Below, piece by piece: positions 1 through 12,109 of a DNA stretch of 64,000 bases (positions are counted from its first letter, which is position 1; each line of letters begins with the position of its first letter). Made by a program: the position numbers and the translations under genes. The notes under the pieces are model-generated. The model was given only the letters and a program-made list of their open reading frames with translations, searched no databases and had not been told where the DNA came from. The stretch is taken from the NCBI GenBank assembly GCA_963932145.1, contig OZ010571.1, forward strand, positions 112,225,427 through 112,289,426, in the 5' to 3' direction. This stretch comes from Acanthosepion lycidas. Lineage: Eukaryota; Mollusca; Cephalopoda; Sepiida; Sepiidae.

Positions 1-6
1 TATATA

Positions 7-213
7 GTGGCAATAAAGTCACTATAAAATTACTTACAGTAACAATTATGACAAACGATTAGTCAACAGCCCAGACATGTGTTAGTAAAATGGTTCTGAT
101 TAATAACAATAAAATGCTATGGTAAATTAATTAGAGATACTGTTCGTACTGGAAGACAATTGATCAGTGCTTTGCATTTATTATGAGTAACACGATAGTG
201 ACTTTATTGCCAC
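7..213. mobile_element. Tc1/mariner-type MITE with 19-bp terminal inverted repeats
   Basis: Positions 7-25 (gtggcaataaagtcactat) are the exact reverse complement of 195-213. The interior has no coding sequence, so this is a short non-autonomous DNA transposon. The right end continues as ccctctg, which resembles the start of Tc1-like termini. The same outer bases are missing on the left, so the exact left end is uncertain. The family assignment rests on terminus style only. Confidence 0.7.
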
Positions 214-266
214 CCTCTGTGTATACATACACACACAAACATATATTTTATATATATATATATATA

Positions 267-340
267 TACCTACGTTTGGTGTGCGACTGAAGTTTCGTTG
301 GTTAACCAACGAATCTTAAGTCGCCCACCAAACGTAGGTA
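267..340. mobile_element. Snapback palindrome, probable miniature inverted-repeat element
   Basis: A near-perfect 74-bp palindrome is centred on gttaac at 301-306. The arms tacctacgtttggtg and caccaaacgtaggta match with only a few mismatches. It sits next to a short (TA)n run, and the terminal TA on each side would serve as a target-site duplication. There is no room for coding sequence. It would form a strong hairpin when single-stranded. Confidence 0.65.
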
Positions 341-426
341 TATGTGTATTTATTGATATATGTTTCTTAGCTCGGCCTAACCACGTCGAACACTATTATA
401 CCGACCCCTAAAAATGTTGGCAGTTA

Positions 427-505
427 TTAGGTTGGTGCAAAAATAATGTCGTTTTCTCAATAGTAACATATGTGAGAAAACGACAATATTTTTGCACCAA
501 CCTAA
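427..505. mobile_element. MADE1-like mariner MITE (copy 1)
   Basis: This 79-bp element starts with ttaggttggtgcaaaaataa and ends with the inverted copy ttgcaccaacctaa. It is flanked by TA at 425-426 and 506-507. The termini and length match the human MADE1/Hsmar1 type (80 bp, TTAGGTTGGTGCAAAA). A second copy lies at 35783-35862 inside the satellite. Confidence 0.88.
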
Positions 506-573
506 TATTTGCTTATACACGCCTGCACGCGCGTATACAGTTGCAAATATCTAGTTATTTAATTTTCCTCTTT

Positions 574-574
<1 letters not shown>

Positions 575-622
<48 letters not shown>
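575..622. repeat. (TA)n microsatellite
   Basis: Uninterrupted TA dinucleotide tract of about 48 bp. Confidence 0.95.
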
Positions 623-624
<2 letters not shown>

Positions 625-2343
625 AGGGTGGTCATTAATGACGACTGACGAGATACTGCGATTAAGGTTTTTATTCAGTTATTTTTATGTTAGTTTATTT
701 TCTGGGCATAGTGTCTAAATGCATCCCGACTGTTCTATATATTCGAGAGCTTTCGGCTATTCCACCAAATTCTCTTTCCTTTTTTAAATTTTATTTTTAA
801 CTGAATATGTATTTTTTAAAACAGTTTTATATTGGAATAAAATGTCAGTGCCAACACTTGAGTTTGAACGTAGATTGCTAGTGAGCAAACGCAGGCGGTC
901 CCATTATTCAATGATGTAGACCACGTGACCATAGAGGAAACGCATAAGAAGGAAGTGGCGTGACGTCCAATTGATCGCATTTCTAATCTATCTAAATATC
1001 TGGAGCGCTATTTACTATTCTATTTCCCTATTCAGATCACTATTCTGTGGTTACTTTTCGAGCGAGTATTATCAAGCAAGTACTATTAGTGTGAGTGTTA
1101 TTCGAAGGCGTCTGACACGGCGTTACTTTAGTTCTGCGATCCTAAAATCTCTACTACATTGAACATTAGGAAAGTGACAAAAAGTATTCGTCGGTATTAC
1201 ACGATTTACAGCTTGTGTTCGTTGACATCACAAAAACACGGTCAGCACATATAACAAAAGGATAAGGATAAATGTTCCTATTGAATTTCCTAGATCCAGA
1301 ATTCTTTCTTTTGTTAATTTTGACTAGCGATTAGTTCATCTATATTTAATTAGCTTTTCAGCGATAGTTACACCATGAAAGTCTTAATGTGTATTCTTTA
1401 TTTGATTATTGAGATTTATCTGTTGATGATTTGGTAGATGAAAGCAATTGAATTTAGGAGTAAATGTATTACTGGTTAACAATATATGTCAATAATTAAT
1501 TTAATAATTTAAAATTGAACAGATTTGTCTGTAAAATACGCGCCAATTCAAAAACATAGCTCAATCAGAATTTCTTGGGAATTCAAATAGCTTTCAAAAA
1601 TAACTTATACAGAAAGCAACGTAATCACGAAACTGAGGCAATTCCACAAAGTTTCAGTCATTGATCACTAATACTATGTAAATATAGTAGTTTAACTCTT
1701 CTGAGTGTCTTGGACGATTTATTTTCATAATTGCATATAATCATTCATTTATTTCTAAATAAATGCTTTTAAAAAGAAGTCTAACCATAGAAGAAAAACC
1801 ATAAGACAAAAATTAAAGTGTAAACACTGAAGAATAAGGAAAAGTAATATTACTTTGAACCACTGAAAAATATTGAGAATACCATTGGTGAACCTTGCAA
1901 TCAATAAAGATATCTTGTGGAAAAAGGAAAAAAAAAATACCTGACTTGTAAATATAAAGAGAAAATGATAGCGGAAAACTTCTGGGATACATAATGATTA
2001 AAGAAGGTTTAAAAAATCTGACACACAAGGGACATTTTGAAAGCAAAGGAGACAAAGGAAAACAGTAAATTATCTGCCTAACCATCATAGCCATGTAATA
2101 TTTAGAATTGAAAACGAAAGCAAACTTCCATGAATTGAAAACAAATAGGAAAAAGAAAACTAATTCACTAAAGTTAAAAATATTCAACAAGTAATATGAG
2201 TGGCGGTCATAAAATAGTAATATAACCCAATATTGAACAGATTATAAAAGGTATGAAGATGTAATAGCAATGGATTGATTTATTCTATTTTACGGCTCAT
2301 CAGACGTTTGTAGGTTATTTAAAATCAGAAAATATTTTCTGAG
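623..2343. other. No recognisable gene or element
   Basis: A+T-rich DNA with only short chance open frames (for example 971-1162 plus and 1813-2190 minus). These are low-complexity or hydrophobic and show no domain I recognise. From about 1790 onward the plus strand becomes A-rich, a foretaste of the purine-rich satellite composition further right. Confidence 0.6.
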
Positions 2344-2662
2344 TGTAAACCTTATTTAGTAGATAGTAATTTACTGATAGAAGTTCTATTAATGAATCCA
2401 TAGCTCAGGGAACTAAAGGTGGATTAATACCTTTCCCAATGGTATTTACGCATATGGGAATATAATGAAACTTACAGAAATTGGAAGGCGGCTCTCTGAT
2501 TTTCAATTAGAAACTACAATCCATTACACTAGCAGCATATCCAAGATTACAGCACCTTGTATACCTAAGCATGCCTATCAAGGTATTGACCAGTCTGAAT
2601 TTTGCTTAACTTCGGTGATCGTACGAGAACCGGTGTTTCAGAGTGATATCAACATACGTCGA
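2344..2662 (-). mobile_element. 5S rRNA-derived SINE, copy A
   Basis: Read on the minus strand, about 2541-2662 follows the eukaryotic 5S rRNA: cttaacttcggtgatcg followed by cgagaaccggtgttt are the reverse complement of the 5S segment around the internal promoter. The remainder (2344-2540) is a shared tail also seen at 46.7, 49.4 and 57.3 kb. The tail includes ggcggctctctgattt next to the 5S head, and its distal part reads tttactgata. A 5S-derived head plus a common tail defines a SINE3-type element transcribed by RNA polymerase III. The head has many substitutions and is not a functional 5S gene. Confidence 0.82.
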
Positions 2663-3589
2663 CAATAGTAATGTAAGAATGAACTGTGTATTACATGTGC
2701 AACATGTACGAACTCATGTTATTAAAAGAAAATAGAAAAAAGAAAATAGAATGGATAATCTAATGTAATTACGTCAGAGGAGATATTTTAAGTAGAGAGT
2801 AAATATAATTGTAAATATCAGAATAACATACAGACATTGGACACGAGCAATAGATCAAAATAATAGTTACACCTTGTGGAAAAAAAAGAAACAGGATATA
2901 AAATAACAAAGAATCGACTAAAAACAGAAAAAAAGAAAGAACAAGAAACTACAAAGCAACTGGAACGTAAATGTGAGTCAGACATAAAATAGTAACGCTA
3001 GCAAAGAAACGTAGATAAGAAGGAAAGATTAATGGATGAGGAATATAAGAACGAATAATAGCGAATAAGGTTCACTGGTGTGGAAAGGTACAGAATGAAT
3101 ATAAAACAAAAGCTGATAAACTGAAAGGAAAATATATAAGAACAAAGATTAAGAAAACGGTGAAAATGTAATGAAAGGTATACACAAGAAAAAATAAGAG
3201 AAGTGAGGCGATAAGGTTAACATTATACAAAATAAACAAAATACAGTACAAATGTAGAGTTGGAAACAATGTTGGGCAGTAAACAATAGATTAAATAAGA
3301 CAAACAAAGATGGATGAAAAGCTTATGGAGTAAACAACGCTCAGAAAGGAAAGTCACATAGAAAACAAAGGATCATAAGCCAATAATCAAAACATTCTGG
3401 AGAGTAAACGGAAAACTTTGACAAGTAAAAGAAACGTGTGTACAATATACATTCAATCTAAGTCAGTAATCTATATATAAATGTGTGTCTAATGCAACTG
3501 TGAGAGGTGTGGAAATTACAATTGTCGAACCAATGTCAAAAACAGGCTTCATTTATTGCACCCCCTTTCGCATCTAAGACATTGAGATT
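2663..3589. other. A-rich, T-poor stretch, no gene seen
   Basis: The plus strand is strongly A-rich with runs of aaaaga-type sequence. Stop-poor minus frames arise from this composition. It may be a distant, highly degenerate outlier of the minisatellite, but the period is not readable here. Confidence 0.5.
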
Positions 3590-4190
3590 TGGGGTGGGGC
3601 AAGTGTTCTAACAGGGGACGGAATTTGCGACACTGAAATCTGAAAAGGCATAGGGATTGCCAAAAATGAATTGCAAAACCTAAGCAGAATATTATGAGAC
3701 GCAAAAATTTCGCTCGAAATGAAGAAAATAGCACTGAAATGTTACGGGATATCTGTTCCCTTGTTTGGCAGTAAATGCTGGACAATCTCCTCAAAGATGA
3801 ATAAGAGACTTGAAGCAACATAAGTGTGGTTCAACGGAAAGATGCTGACGATACCATGAACCGAACATGAACGATAAGTTTTTAGAGGAAATCAAAAAAA
3901 CAACAAAAAAACTTATACATAACATCAGGAAGACGGAGTTACAATTTCTGGGAAACATAATGAGGATGGATGGCTTGGGAAATCTAATACTCACATGACA
4001 GATTGAGGGGGAAGAGGGACAGAGCAAAGCAGCACGTAAAATACTTGATGAGCTTGAGTAAATGTATGTTTGAACAGAGTTTGGGAGAAATAAAAAACAA
4101 ACAAAAAAAAAAACATCTTTTTAAGCGCTACAAGAATCAGGAAAATATGGAGGGCCTGATCACAACGACCTGAAAGGAAACGGCACAAAA
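3590..4190 (+). pseudogene. LINE reverse-transcriptase C-terminal relic (1)
   Basis: Conceptual translation gives the characteristic C-terminal end of a non-LTR retrotransposon ORF2. LTGDGICDTEI starts at 3608 and is followed by IGIAKNELQNLSRIL and GSKCWTISSKMNKRLEAT. In another frame come FLGNIMRMDGLGNLILT and, near 4150, a remnant resembling the usual final LKGHGT motif (LKGNGT). The order matches the family module after the RT palm. The catalytic palm and endonuclease are absent, as expected for a 5'-truncated LINE insertion. Several stop codons and at least two frame changes (near 3860 and 4090) show it is dead. The clade is not assigned with confidence; RTE-like or a related clade is possible. 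Confidence 0.75.
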
Positions 4191-4389
4191 AGATCTACAG
4201 CTTATTTAACAGAACTGGGTTCTCTATGTTTGGCATTGATCTCTTATATAGACGCAGCGATGTCGGAAACGTCTGCTGTTACAATGAGTCAGTTTAGACG
4301 AGATTTTTTAATGCCAGATTGTTCAGGTCCTGGTCGAGTTATATAGGCCTATTCAATTGTTGCTCACAGTTAAGCTCATTGATCAACAG

Positions 4390-4660
4390 TGATCAATATA
4401 ATCCACGTCAAGAATACGAAGATGAAATAGTATGGACACGTCATAAGACAGAACAATCTGTCTAATGCCATCATACAAAGTACCACCTTAGGCCAAAAAT
4501 GGAAGTGAAATTATGATCGGACAGCACCATTGAATAAACTGGAAGATCATTCATTAAGGAACGGACATTGAAACATAACCTACACATATAGAAGGAGCTG
4601 GTCAGATACCTAGCTGCAGAGCGACCAAAGGATCACACGTTATCATTAAACAGATTTTGA
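4390..4660 (+). pseudogene. LINE reverse-transcriptase C-terminal relic (2)
   Basis: A second, shorter fragment of the same kind of module. YGHVIRQNNLSNAIIQ (from 4431) matches the usual FGHIxRxNSLxxxIIQG block. WTGRSFIKERTLKHN and the later LAAERPKDH match the terminal WxxxxxxExxRxAxDRxxW block in a second frame. It carries stops and frame changes, and no palm or endonuclease domain is present. It lies just downstream of relic 1 but repeats the same region of the protein. It is therefore a separate insertion rather than a continuation. Confidence 0.6.
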
Positions 4661-7265
4661 TTATTATGATGGAGACAATGAAGAACCAGAGACCAGCCAT
4701 TGTAAGCATGCGCATTAATTTGCTGAAATAATCATCGAACATTTGAAAGACCTAGGATCCAACAAAAGTCAAATTACTTTTTTGAACAAAAAAGAGTATG
4801 TAAACCTCTGCTCGACATGATATCTGCTTGAAAAGTTCTCTTTCATCACACTGTATCTTATTGCCGCATATTTCACCATTTGAAGTCGAGCCATCAATGG
4901 TGAACTAATATTACTGTTATTCTGAATAATATGACTGAAATCTTTATTTTTATTTTCAAAATAGCTACAAGCGAGTGCATTTTTGCCAGATGTATTCGGT
5001 GTGATGCAATTTTATTATCCGCCAACATATAAAAGCTGACATTTTTATGGTGTCATATTCCTTCAGGATTTGAGAGATCATGAATCATCGCAATATCCTG
5101 TCCCTTGTCGCTCTAAGTAATATTTAGCACTTTATTATCCAACATTGTCCTGCTCCTCCGCCAATTCAGACAGAACTTTCAGTATCATGCTCACCGTTTC
5201 TCCTGCTTTTCCATCATCCAATGGGTCATGTGAATACTAGATTCTCCTTCTTCCTAATTTTTCTAAATTATTTCATCTACTATTTTCTGGTTTTAAGAAT
5301 AAGTGTTATTTTAGCTAGTAGTTTCTTTAAAACATCCCCGTTTCAATATATTCATTCCACTTTATTCTCAATATCCCTTTGTATATCTTACGTTTCTAGT
5401 CTTCATATGTGAGGAAGTTTCTTAACATTCACACATTCACCGCTATATTTAAGAATTATATATGACTAGTAATTCACATTTGGTTTCTAATACATATTTC
5501 TCGCTTTTTAATAACTTTTATATTTTGAAAGTAATCTTTTACTATTCTAAATCTCCTTCGGATTTCTGTGCCAAATTGTCCGTGTTCTACGTAGGTAGTT
5601 TAATTTATGTAACTAATTACGTCTGAAGCCTTCAATATGTAGTTGCCACCTTGCGTTTTCTCTCTTGTTGACGTCCATATATTCGTCTAACCGTTGCTCC
5701 GTTTTCTGGATAGTGGCTGCAATTTACTTTTTGAGTCTGTCCGCATTACAGTGTCGACTGACTATCTAGAGTTGTTAGGATTATGTCAGCTAATAATAAG
5801 TCATTGCAGATCTATTAGCTAACTTGGATAATCACGCTGTATCGATTTAAATAAATCCAGGGAGAAAACGCGTGCATTTTTATCCTCCGTGTTTTTGTTT
5901 ATTTATTTTCTATTCGACTGAATTACAAATTGCATAGAAGATGAAAAGCGAATCTATAAAATAATGCGTGTAAAATGTAGAAAATTATAATAGTAGCAAT
6001 AAAAGACAGTGTCACAAAAATTTGTTACTAAGCAAATAACAGATGTGTAAAGAAATATAAAATAAAACAACATATTAATTGCACAAAGAATTACAGGAAG
6101 AAAAACAGTAACAAATATACAGTAAAGGAAAAATAAACAGCCGGCAATGTTAGACAAGCAGCACAAACAACAGACACAGAAGCAAAAGATGACGAACAAC
6201 GCTGGATAGGGAGTTTGACAAAGAAAAAGCGAAATATGCATAAAAGATTTGCCAATAGGCATAAACACAGAGACAATAGCCAGTATATTAAGTAATATAA
6301 TGTTAACACCCAACTGGATGAAACCAATGTGGGCAATGGACACGTAGAATAGACATTATATGCAAAAAAACTATAAAAACAAAATGAGAAATTTAAAAAA
6401 TCGAAATGCGCTATGACCACAAATATAAACAAGAGGAAAATACAAATCGAAATTATAAATGCAACAAAACATGCATAAAACAGTGAAACAAAATACAAAT
6501 GATATAAAATAATCGACGATCTCCTAAATGGAAAAGCTATAAAAGAGACGAGGAAGCGACAATTTTGGGTACAGTTATTTGCATGAAACAGTTGCATGAA
6601 CGACAATAGCTAAACACACTCTCGCACACATATGTGTGTGTGTCAATGAAATAAGCATCCATTAATTTGTGATATGTCAAAAATATAATACGGTGTTTTT
6701 CAGCATATCTTAGAATGTAGACGAGATAAACATTTTAAATCTTTTTCATATCGTTTTTATATATCCCCAACATTAATTGTACTATGTAAATGATACAAAT
6801 GTGGGCATCTTCTGTAAATATTTGTAGAAACATTAAAACTGTAACCATGATGTATTCTCGAGTATAAAAATAAAATATATTGCAATAATCTACTTTGAAA
6901 TTAAAATTTCGATCCAATCACAAGCCACTAGCATAAATGCTAATATTAAAATAATTTAGCCTAATATAGGTGAATTACAAACAATTTCTATTATCAGTTT
7001 TTTTATCGTAGCTAAAACCAAAATATGTCTACCTTCAGAAGATTGTGAATTTTCTAATTATATAGTTTTAAAGAAATTTTCGTAGCGTTTTGCAATAGGT
7101 ACCGTTCACATCTGATCAAAATTTATGACATATACACATAATCTGAAAGGTGATATTAAAATGCGTCTTTCTCTGAAATTCTTCTATATACTGAAATTCT
7201 AAATATTTTTCTGTTCAAAGTGAATATTTTGGAATGTGTGAATCCTTTTCGTAAGTAAATTCGTT
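4661..7265. other. No recognisable gene
   Basis: A+T-rich DNA. The minus-strand open frames at 5954-6606 are low-complexity, Phe/Cys/Leu-rich translations of an A-rich plus strand. They overlap each other in two frames, so I read them as compositional. A short (TG)n lies near 6631-6644. Confidence 0.5.
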
Positions 7266-7269
7266 GCTA

Positions 7270-8030
7270 TCCGTAAATTAAAACCTTAGTACAAACAGCC
7301 CCAAATACGAGTTATTTGTGGAGTTGGAAATCTAGCTAAGAGAACTGTTGCTTATTTGTTAGGTTCACAAGTGAAAATTTTCATATTACATGTAAGAAAG
7401 TACTAGCCGACCGACAGTCTTTGATCATGACCAAATAAAAAAAAAATCTGATTTGAAATAATCCTGAACCCTCAACATGTGACATCTCAGAGATGCTGCA
7501 TACATCACTAAAGAACCAAAGTGCCTCACAATTTAATCGAACCATTAATAGATATCATTGTCATCGGTGATTTACTGCAGTTCAAAGACAAGAGAAATAA
7601 CGCATTTATGAAAAGTCAGATAACAGGTGATGGAAGGTGCATTGTTTATAAATATACAGAGCACAACATGTCCAGAAGAAGTCAAAGTTCCCTGCTGCCT
7701 TCGGAGAATATGACGGTTTAGGGGTTGGGACTGAAGGTTATTGTGTATTATCAGTAACTTCCCCAAGATCAGGCGTTGAATTAAGCGTCAATCGGAAGCT
7801 TTGTCATCTATTAGGCGAATACCATTTTACACGCGTCTTTGAAAACGTAGAATTTTTGTAAAGGTTAGCTGAGGTACAATACTTCACGCACGGTAGTCAC
7901 CTGGCCAGGGACCTTCTTATTATCTATTATATTGATTCCCAGAGAATTCCTTTAATAAGAATGACATCTCTGCAGCTCTATAAAACATTCTTTAGCCAGT
8001 TTATTTCCAGAATTATGACATGTATTGAGA
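7270..8030 (+). pseudogene. Mariner transposase relic (1)
   Basis: Decayed Tc1/mariner-family transposase. In order I can read AKRTVAY and FVRFTSENF (the helix-turn-helix WFxRFRSGxF region), then SRPTVFDHDQIK at 7405-7440 (canonical SGRPxxVDDDQIK). NNPEPSTCDISEMLH follows (the NNPRQTTREI block), then VPHNLIE at 7521 (WVPHELTE) and FMKSQITGDGRCIVY (FLxxIVTGDEKWVLY). LKVIVYYQ and LPQDQALN follow (WKGVVYYELLPQNQTLN), and the trace near 7910-8000 resembles LAPSDYHLFxSLQNxFNGKNF. The first catalytic Asp (TGD) remains. The second, in the QDNARPH block, is not visible, and the KW after TGDE has changed to RC. Frame changes and stops occur throughout. Terminal inverted repeats were not found. Confidence 0.82.
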
Positions 8031-8559
8031 GGATAGAATCATGGTATTGTTTCAAAAATACCAAACGTTAGAACAATATGACACCTATATGAGTGGATGC
8101 ATCTACATAAATATTGTCTTTGAAATTTACATTAAAACGCTAAAATAATTTGTTCTGACTCAGTGCATATATAATTAGGGAAGTAATTTTTGGTGATATT
8201 GAAAATTTATTCATTGTTATCATTACGACTGTAATTATCCGATGATTAAAGGAACCAAAAGAACAATGAGCAAATGTTCCTGCTTATTTAAATGTCCCCC
8301 GACTGAGATTTGAAAAAAAATAACTACATTAATTTCAATTCAAAAAAACAAAACAAATGACATTTGTTTAAAGTAGTTGTCATTTCTCAGCCCCGCTGAA
8401 ATGATTTTTTTTTTAGTTAGGCCTTTATTTCTTATCGATGAGGAAACCTATTTAAGTTTATAAATGTCTCATGTGGCAGTTGAATAAAATATGACAAAAA
8501 ATGTCCGATGCTAAAAATATATTTAGATAAATTAAAAAATCGCGCGTTCCTTGAAAAGA
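8031..8559. other. No gene seen; left margin of the satellite province
   Basis: A+T-rich DNA without readable homology. At about 8560 the recurrent aaatgacaaa/acacaa rhythm of the minisatellite becomes visible. Confidence 0.5.
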
Positions 8560-10779
8560 ACATGAAACACAAACTATAGAAAACACAAGAATAGGACACG
8601 AGTAAGGAGGACAGTTTGTGAAAGAAAAAAATGATAATCGTCTAAGGATAAACTATTAACAAAAATACGCGTAAAAATCGATGACAATTAATGACAAAAA
8701 TAATAGGTACAATGAGATCACGTAGGAAGCGTTTTAACAGGCACAGACGGCAAAGGAAAGGTGGTAGTAGGAAGTACATATGAAGAACACATAATAGTAA
8801 AAAATGACAAATAAAATGGTGCTGTAGCTGGAGAGAAACAATAAAAAGCGTCTAAGTGTCATAAATAACAAAGGAAACGGACTTAGTAGGCATGAATGAC
8901 AAATGCAGCGGTGTATGTTAAAGGAATCTTTACAGCAGACACAAATGAGAAATCTTATAATTTAGGAGACACTAAAATAAAAGATTTAATACTGACAGAA
9001 AAAAGGGTGTCGGGGTCACACGAAAAAGATGAAAGTGTAGAAGACTAAATGAAAACGAAATAATTAGACATAATTTACAAAAGAAAACATTTAGTAGAAA
9101 GACAAGATAAAGGGAAGGAGTAAACATGACATCGGAAACAATTTAGTCATCACGAATGACACAGAAAACGACGTTTGAGACAGAAACGTCAAATAAAGCG
9201 TTTTCTAAAGGAAACTACAAAAGAGAAACGCTTCAGAAGACCAAAAGACAAAGGGATTGATTGGGCAGACACACATGACACAGAAGACGATTTAGAAGAA
9301 CGAAATGAAAAGGGAGACGACACTGTTGACAGAAAAGAAAGAGATCGTCCGAGTACAGAAAATAATAAGGGAAACTGTTTATATAGCATAAATGAACAAG
9401 AAAACGGATTAAAATACGAAACAAAACATTCCAGTATTCGGGAATAACAAAGTAATCGATTTAGGAGACAAAATTAACACAGAAAATTGATGAGTAGACA
9501 CAAATGAGAAAAGAAAGAGTTAAAAAAAATAGTGAGAAATAAAACGTTAAGTTGACAGAAATTATAAGGGAATACGATTCGTAGAAAGGAAATGGTTTAA
9601 AAGTCAAAAAATAACAATGGAACATTCAACATAGAATCGGTTGAGTAGCGTAAAATAAGAAAGGAAACTGCGTGGTCGACACAAATGACAAAGGAAATGT
9701 ATAAATAAAAGGTATTCGTTACGAATGTCAAAGGGAATCTTATATACAACACAGGAAAAGGTTAAATTTAATAGCCAAAACGAAAATCGAATGTGTTTTA
9801 TATCAAAAAAAGAAAAAAGAAACGATGAGTGAGTCAGAAGAAGACAAATGTAAAAACCAACGCTTCAGAGACCCAAAGTTCACACGAATTGCTTCGCAAA
9901 GAAAACGGTAAGTATAGAGAAACTATAAAGAAATCAGTTTAGTAATGTCGAAATGAATTAGAAAACATGGAAGCCAAGAGGATCATGTTTAGTTGAAAGG
10001 CATTACAAATGAAACGGTTTAGTAGATTAAATGTCAGATGAAATTGTTAAGTAGACAGAAACACACAAACTGTGTAGCAGAAGAATTCATTAAAAAGAAA
10101 CAGTTGCGCCAACAAAACAAAGAAATGCTTTGATTAGACAGAAAGGATAAAGGAATCAGTTTACAAAACAAAATGTCATAGAAACGATTTAAGGAACACA
10201 ATGACAAATAAGAGTGTATATAACTGGAATTAGAAAGGAAACTGTATAGTTGAAATAGGAAAGAACAGGTTTTAGTAGACAATGAAGACAAAAGATTGAG
10301 AAAAGAAAGAGAAAAGCTTTCTATGATAAAAAAAAAATTCAGAGGAGTGTTAATTTACTCGATACATATGACAAAGGAAACAGTTTAGTAATCAGAACTA
10401 AAAGAAGAGTCAGTTTTGTAGACACAAAGGACAAACGAAACAGTATGGAAGACAGCCATGATAGATGAAACAGTTTAGTAGAAGAAAATGACAAACCATT
10501 TTGTTTGTTAGAAACAAATGTCAGTAAGAATATTTTAGCGCGTAATGACAAAGGAATCGATTCAAGCACCACAAATAGCAAAGCTCAATGTTTAGCAGAC
10601 ACAAAGCATACGAGAAATACTAGTATAAATTATTGACAAATGATCCGTTAAGAAAACGCAAACGATAAAAGACAGTTTAGTAGACAAATGTAACATGTGG
10701 TAAATAGTATTGAAATAAGAAGCTGTTTAGGTAATACAAATGACAAAGCCACGGTATATTCGGCACAAGACAGTACACA

Positions 10780-11270
10780 ATATTGTCAAAAGGATCAGTT
10801 TACATATTCTAGTAGCATACCTACTGACGTTAATGGGCATGTCACCATTCACATAAATACAGTTGTAAATACTGTATGTTGGTCTGTAAAGGAGATTCGT
10901 CTCCAGCTGCGCTGGTCAAACTGTCCGGCTGGGAGAGAGAATCACCAGACGAGGCTATGTCGAAGCGCAGAGTTTCGTTTCGGGAAACAGCTACTGCACC
11001 CTGTTTTATACTGTGTCTACGTGACTTTTTTGGCCGAACCTACTGGTACGGATACTCCATATTAAATTTGGCCTTGTGCCACATCTGACCGAGTGCGAGG
11101 GTTGGTGGATATTCTGCATTTGGAGATTTATTGTGGAATTCTCTTGACTCACTTTTGCCTGTTCTATGCGCCGCTGGCGAATCTTACATGTGTTGTTGTT
11201 GTTGTCCTAAGTATTAGCGTGAATTACCAACATTTGTTTGATTATTCTATTCAGTAACCTTTCCTAGGTT
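10780..11270. other. GC-richer island inside degenerate satellite, unidentified repeat
   Basis: About 450 bp with balanced base composition (for example cagctgcgctggtcaaactg and cggctgggagagag) sits between A-rich satellite on both sides. It ends in a short (GTT)n run at 11189-11202. The open frames at 10697-11065 and 10876-11088 have no domain I recognise. A (GTT)n tail would fit a SINE or LINE 3' end, but I see no tRNA or 5S promoter boxes, so the family is unknown. Confidence 0.5.
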
Positions 11271-11288
11271 ACATATATATATATATAA
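11271..11288. repeat. Short (TA)n run
   Basis: Small TA tract at the right edge of the GC-richer island, marking where satellite sequence resumes. Confidence 0.8.
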
Positions 11289-12109
11289 AGATAGGTTTAG
11301 ACAACAAGAATGAACAAGGACATGGTTTAGTAGACTCGAAAGAAACAGGAAACGCAGTAGAAAATAGTGTTGACAAGAGTTCGTTTGCGACAATATAAAA
11401 GACAATGGTGACGTATTAGAGAAACGATAGAGTAAATAACTGGAATAAATAGTATTGACAAAGGAAAGGATTTAGAAAACACAAATGGCAAAGATTACAG
11501 TTTAGCGGAGACAATACTCAAACATTATATTAGACACTATTAAAAAAAAAGAATATGTTCAGGCAAAACAAATGACAGGTTAGTACACACAAAAAATTGC
11601 AGAAAATAAGAATCATTTTAGGGAACACAATTGAGAAAGGTCACGTTTCAGTAAACAAAATTAAATGTTTAGAAATCTCACATGGTAGATGCAAATATAT
11701 TTCTATACACCAACCATAAAGCAAACAGTCCAGTATAGAGCAATGGCAAATGAATCGTTTTAGTAGGTGCAAATAAAAAAAAAAGATCATATTTAGATCC
11801 CATATGAAAAAATAATTCACTGGAAATGTGAAAAAATGTGTTTACTAGAAAAAAGAAAGAACAGTATTGGCCTAAGAGACACAAATTACACAAGAAACAA
11901 GCCAGTAAACGGTTTCATCATTTTACAGTTGAAACTGCTAGAAAGAATCGTAGGTTCTATGCTAACAGTTTCTTCCATCGGACTTCTCGATTGTTAATCT
12001 CTTTTCAGGCTTCTTGCTTACAAATGATCTTTGATTTTCAAAAATTAAAATACAGTGTCAACCGTTTAGTATCTGTCTATATTTCTGAGATGAGGTATTA
12101 TGTACACTA

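Noticed and set aside
640-1160. Possible LTR or promoter segment
   Set aside because: No matching second repeat, no terminal TG...CA pair with duplication, and no adjacent retroelement coding sequence. No LTR retroelement could be supported anywhere in the window.
2541-2662. Functional 5S rRNA gene
   Set aside because: Too many substitutions across the head and attachment to a shared SINE tail; the same holds for the copies at 46.7, 49.4 and 57.3 kb.
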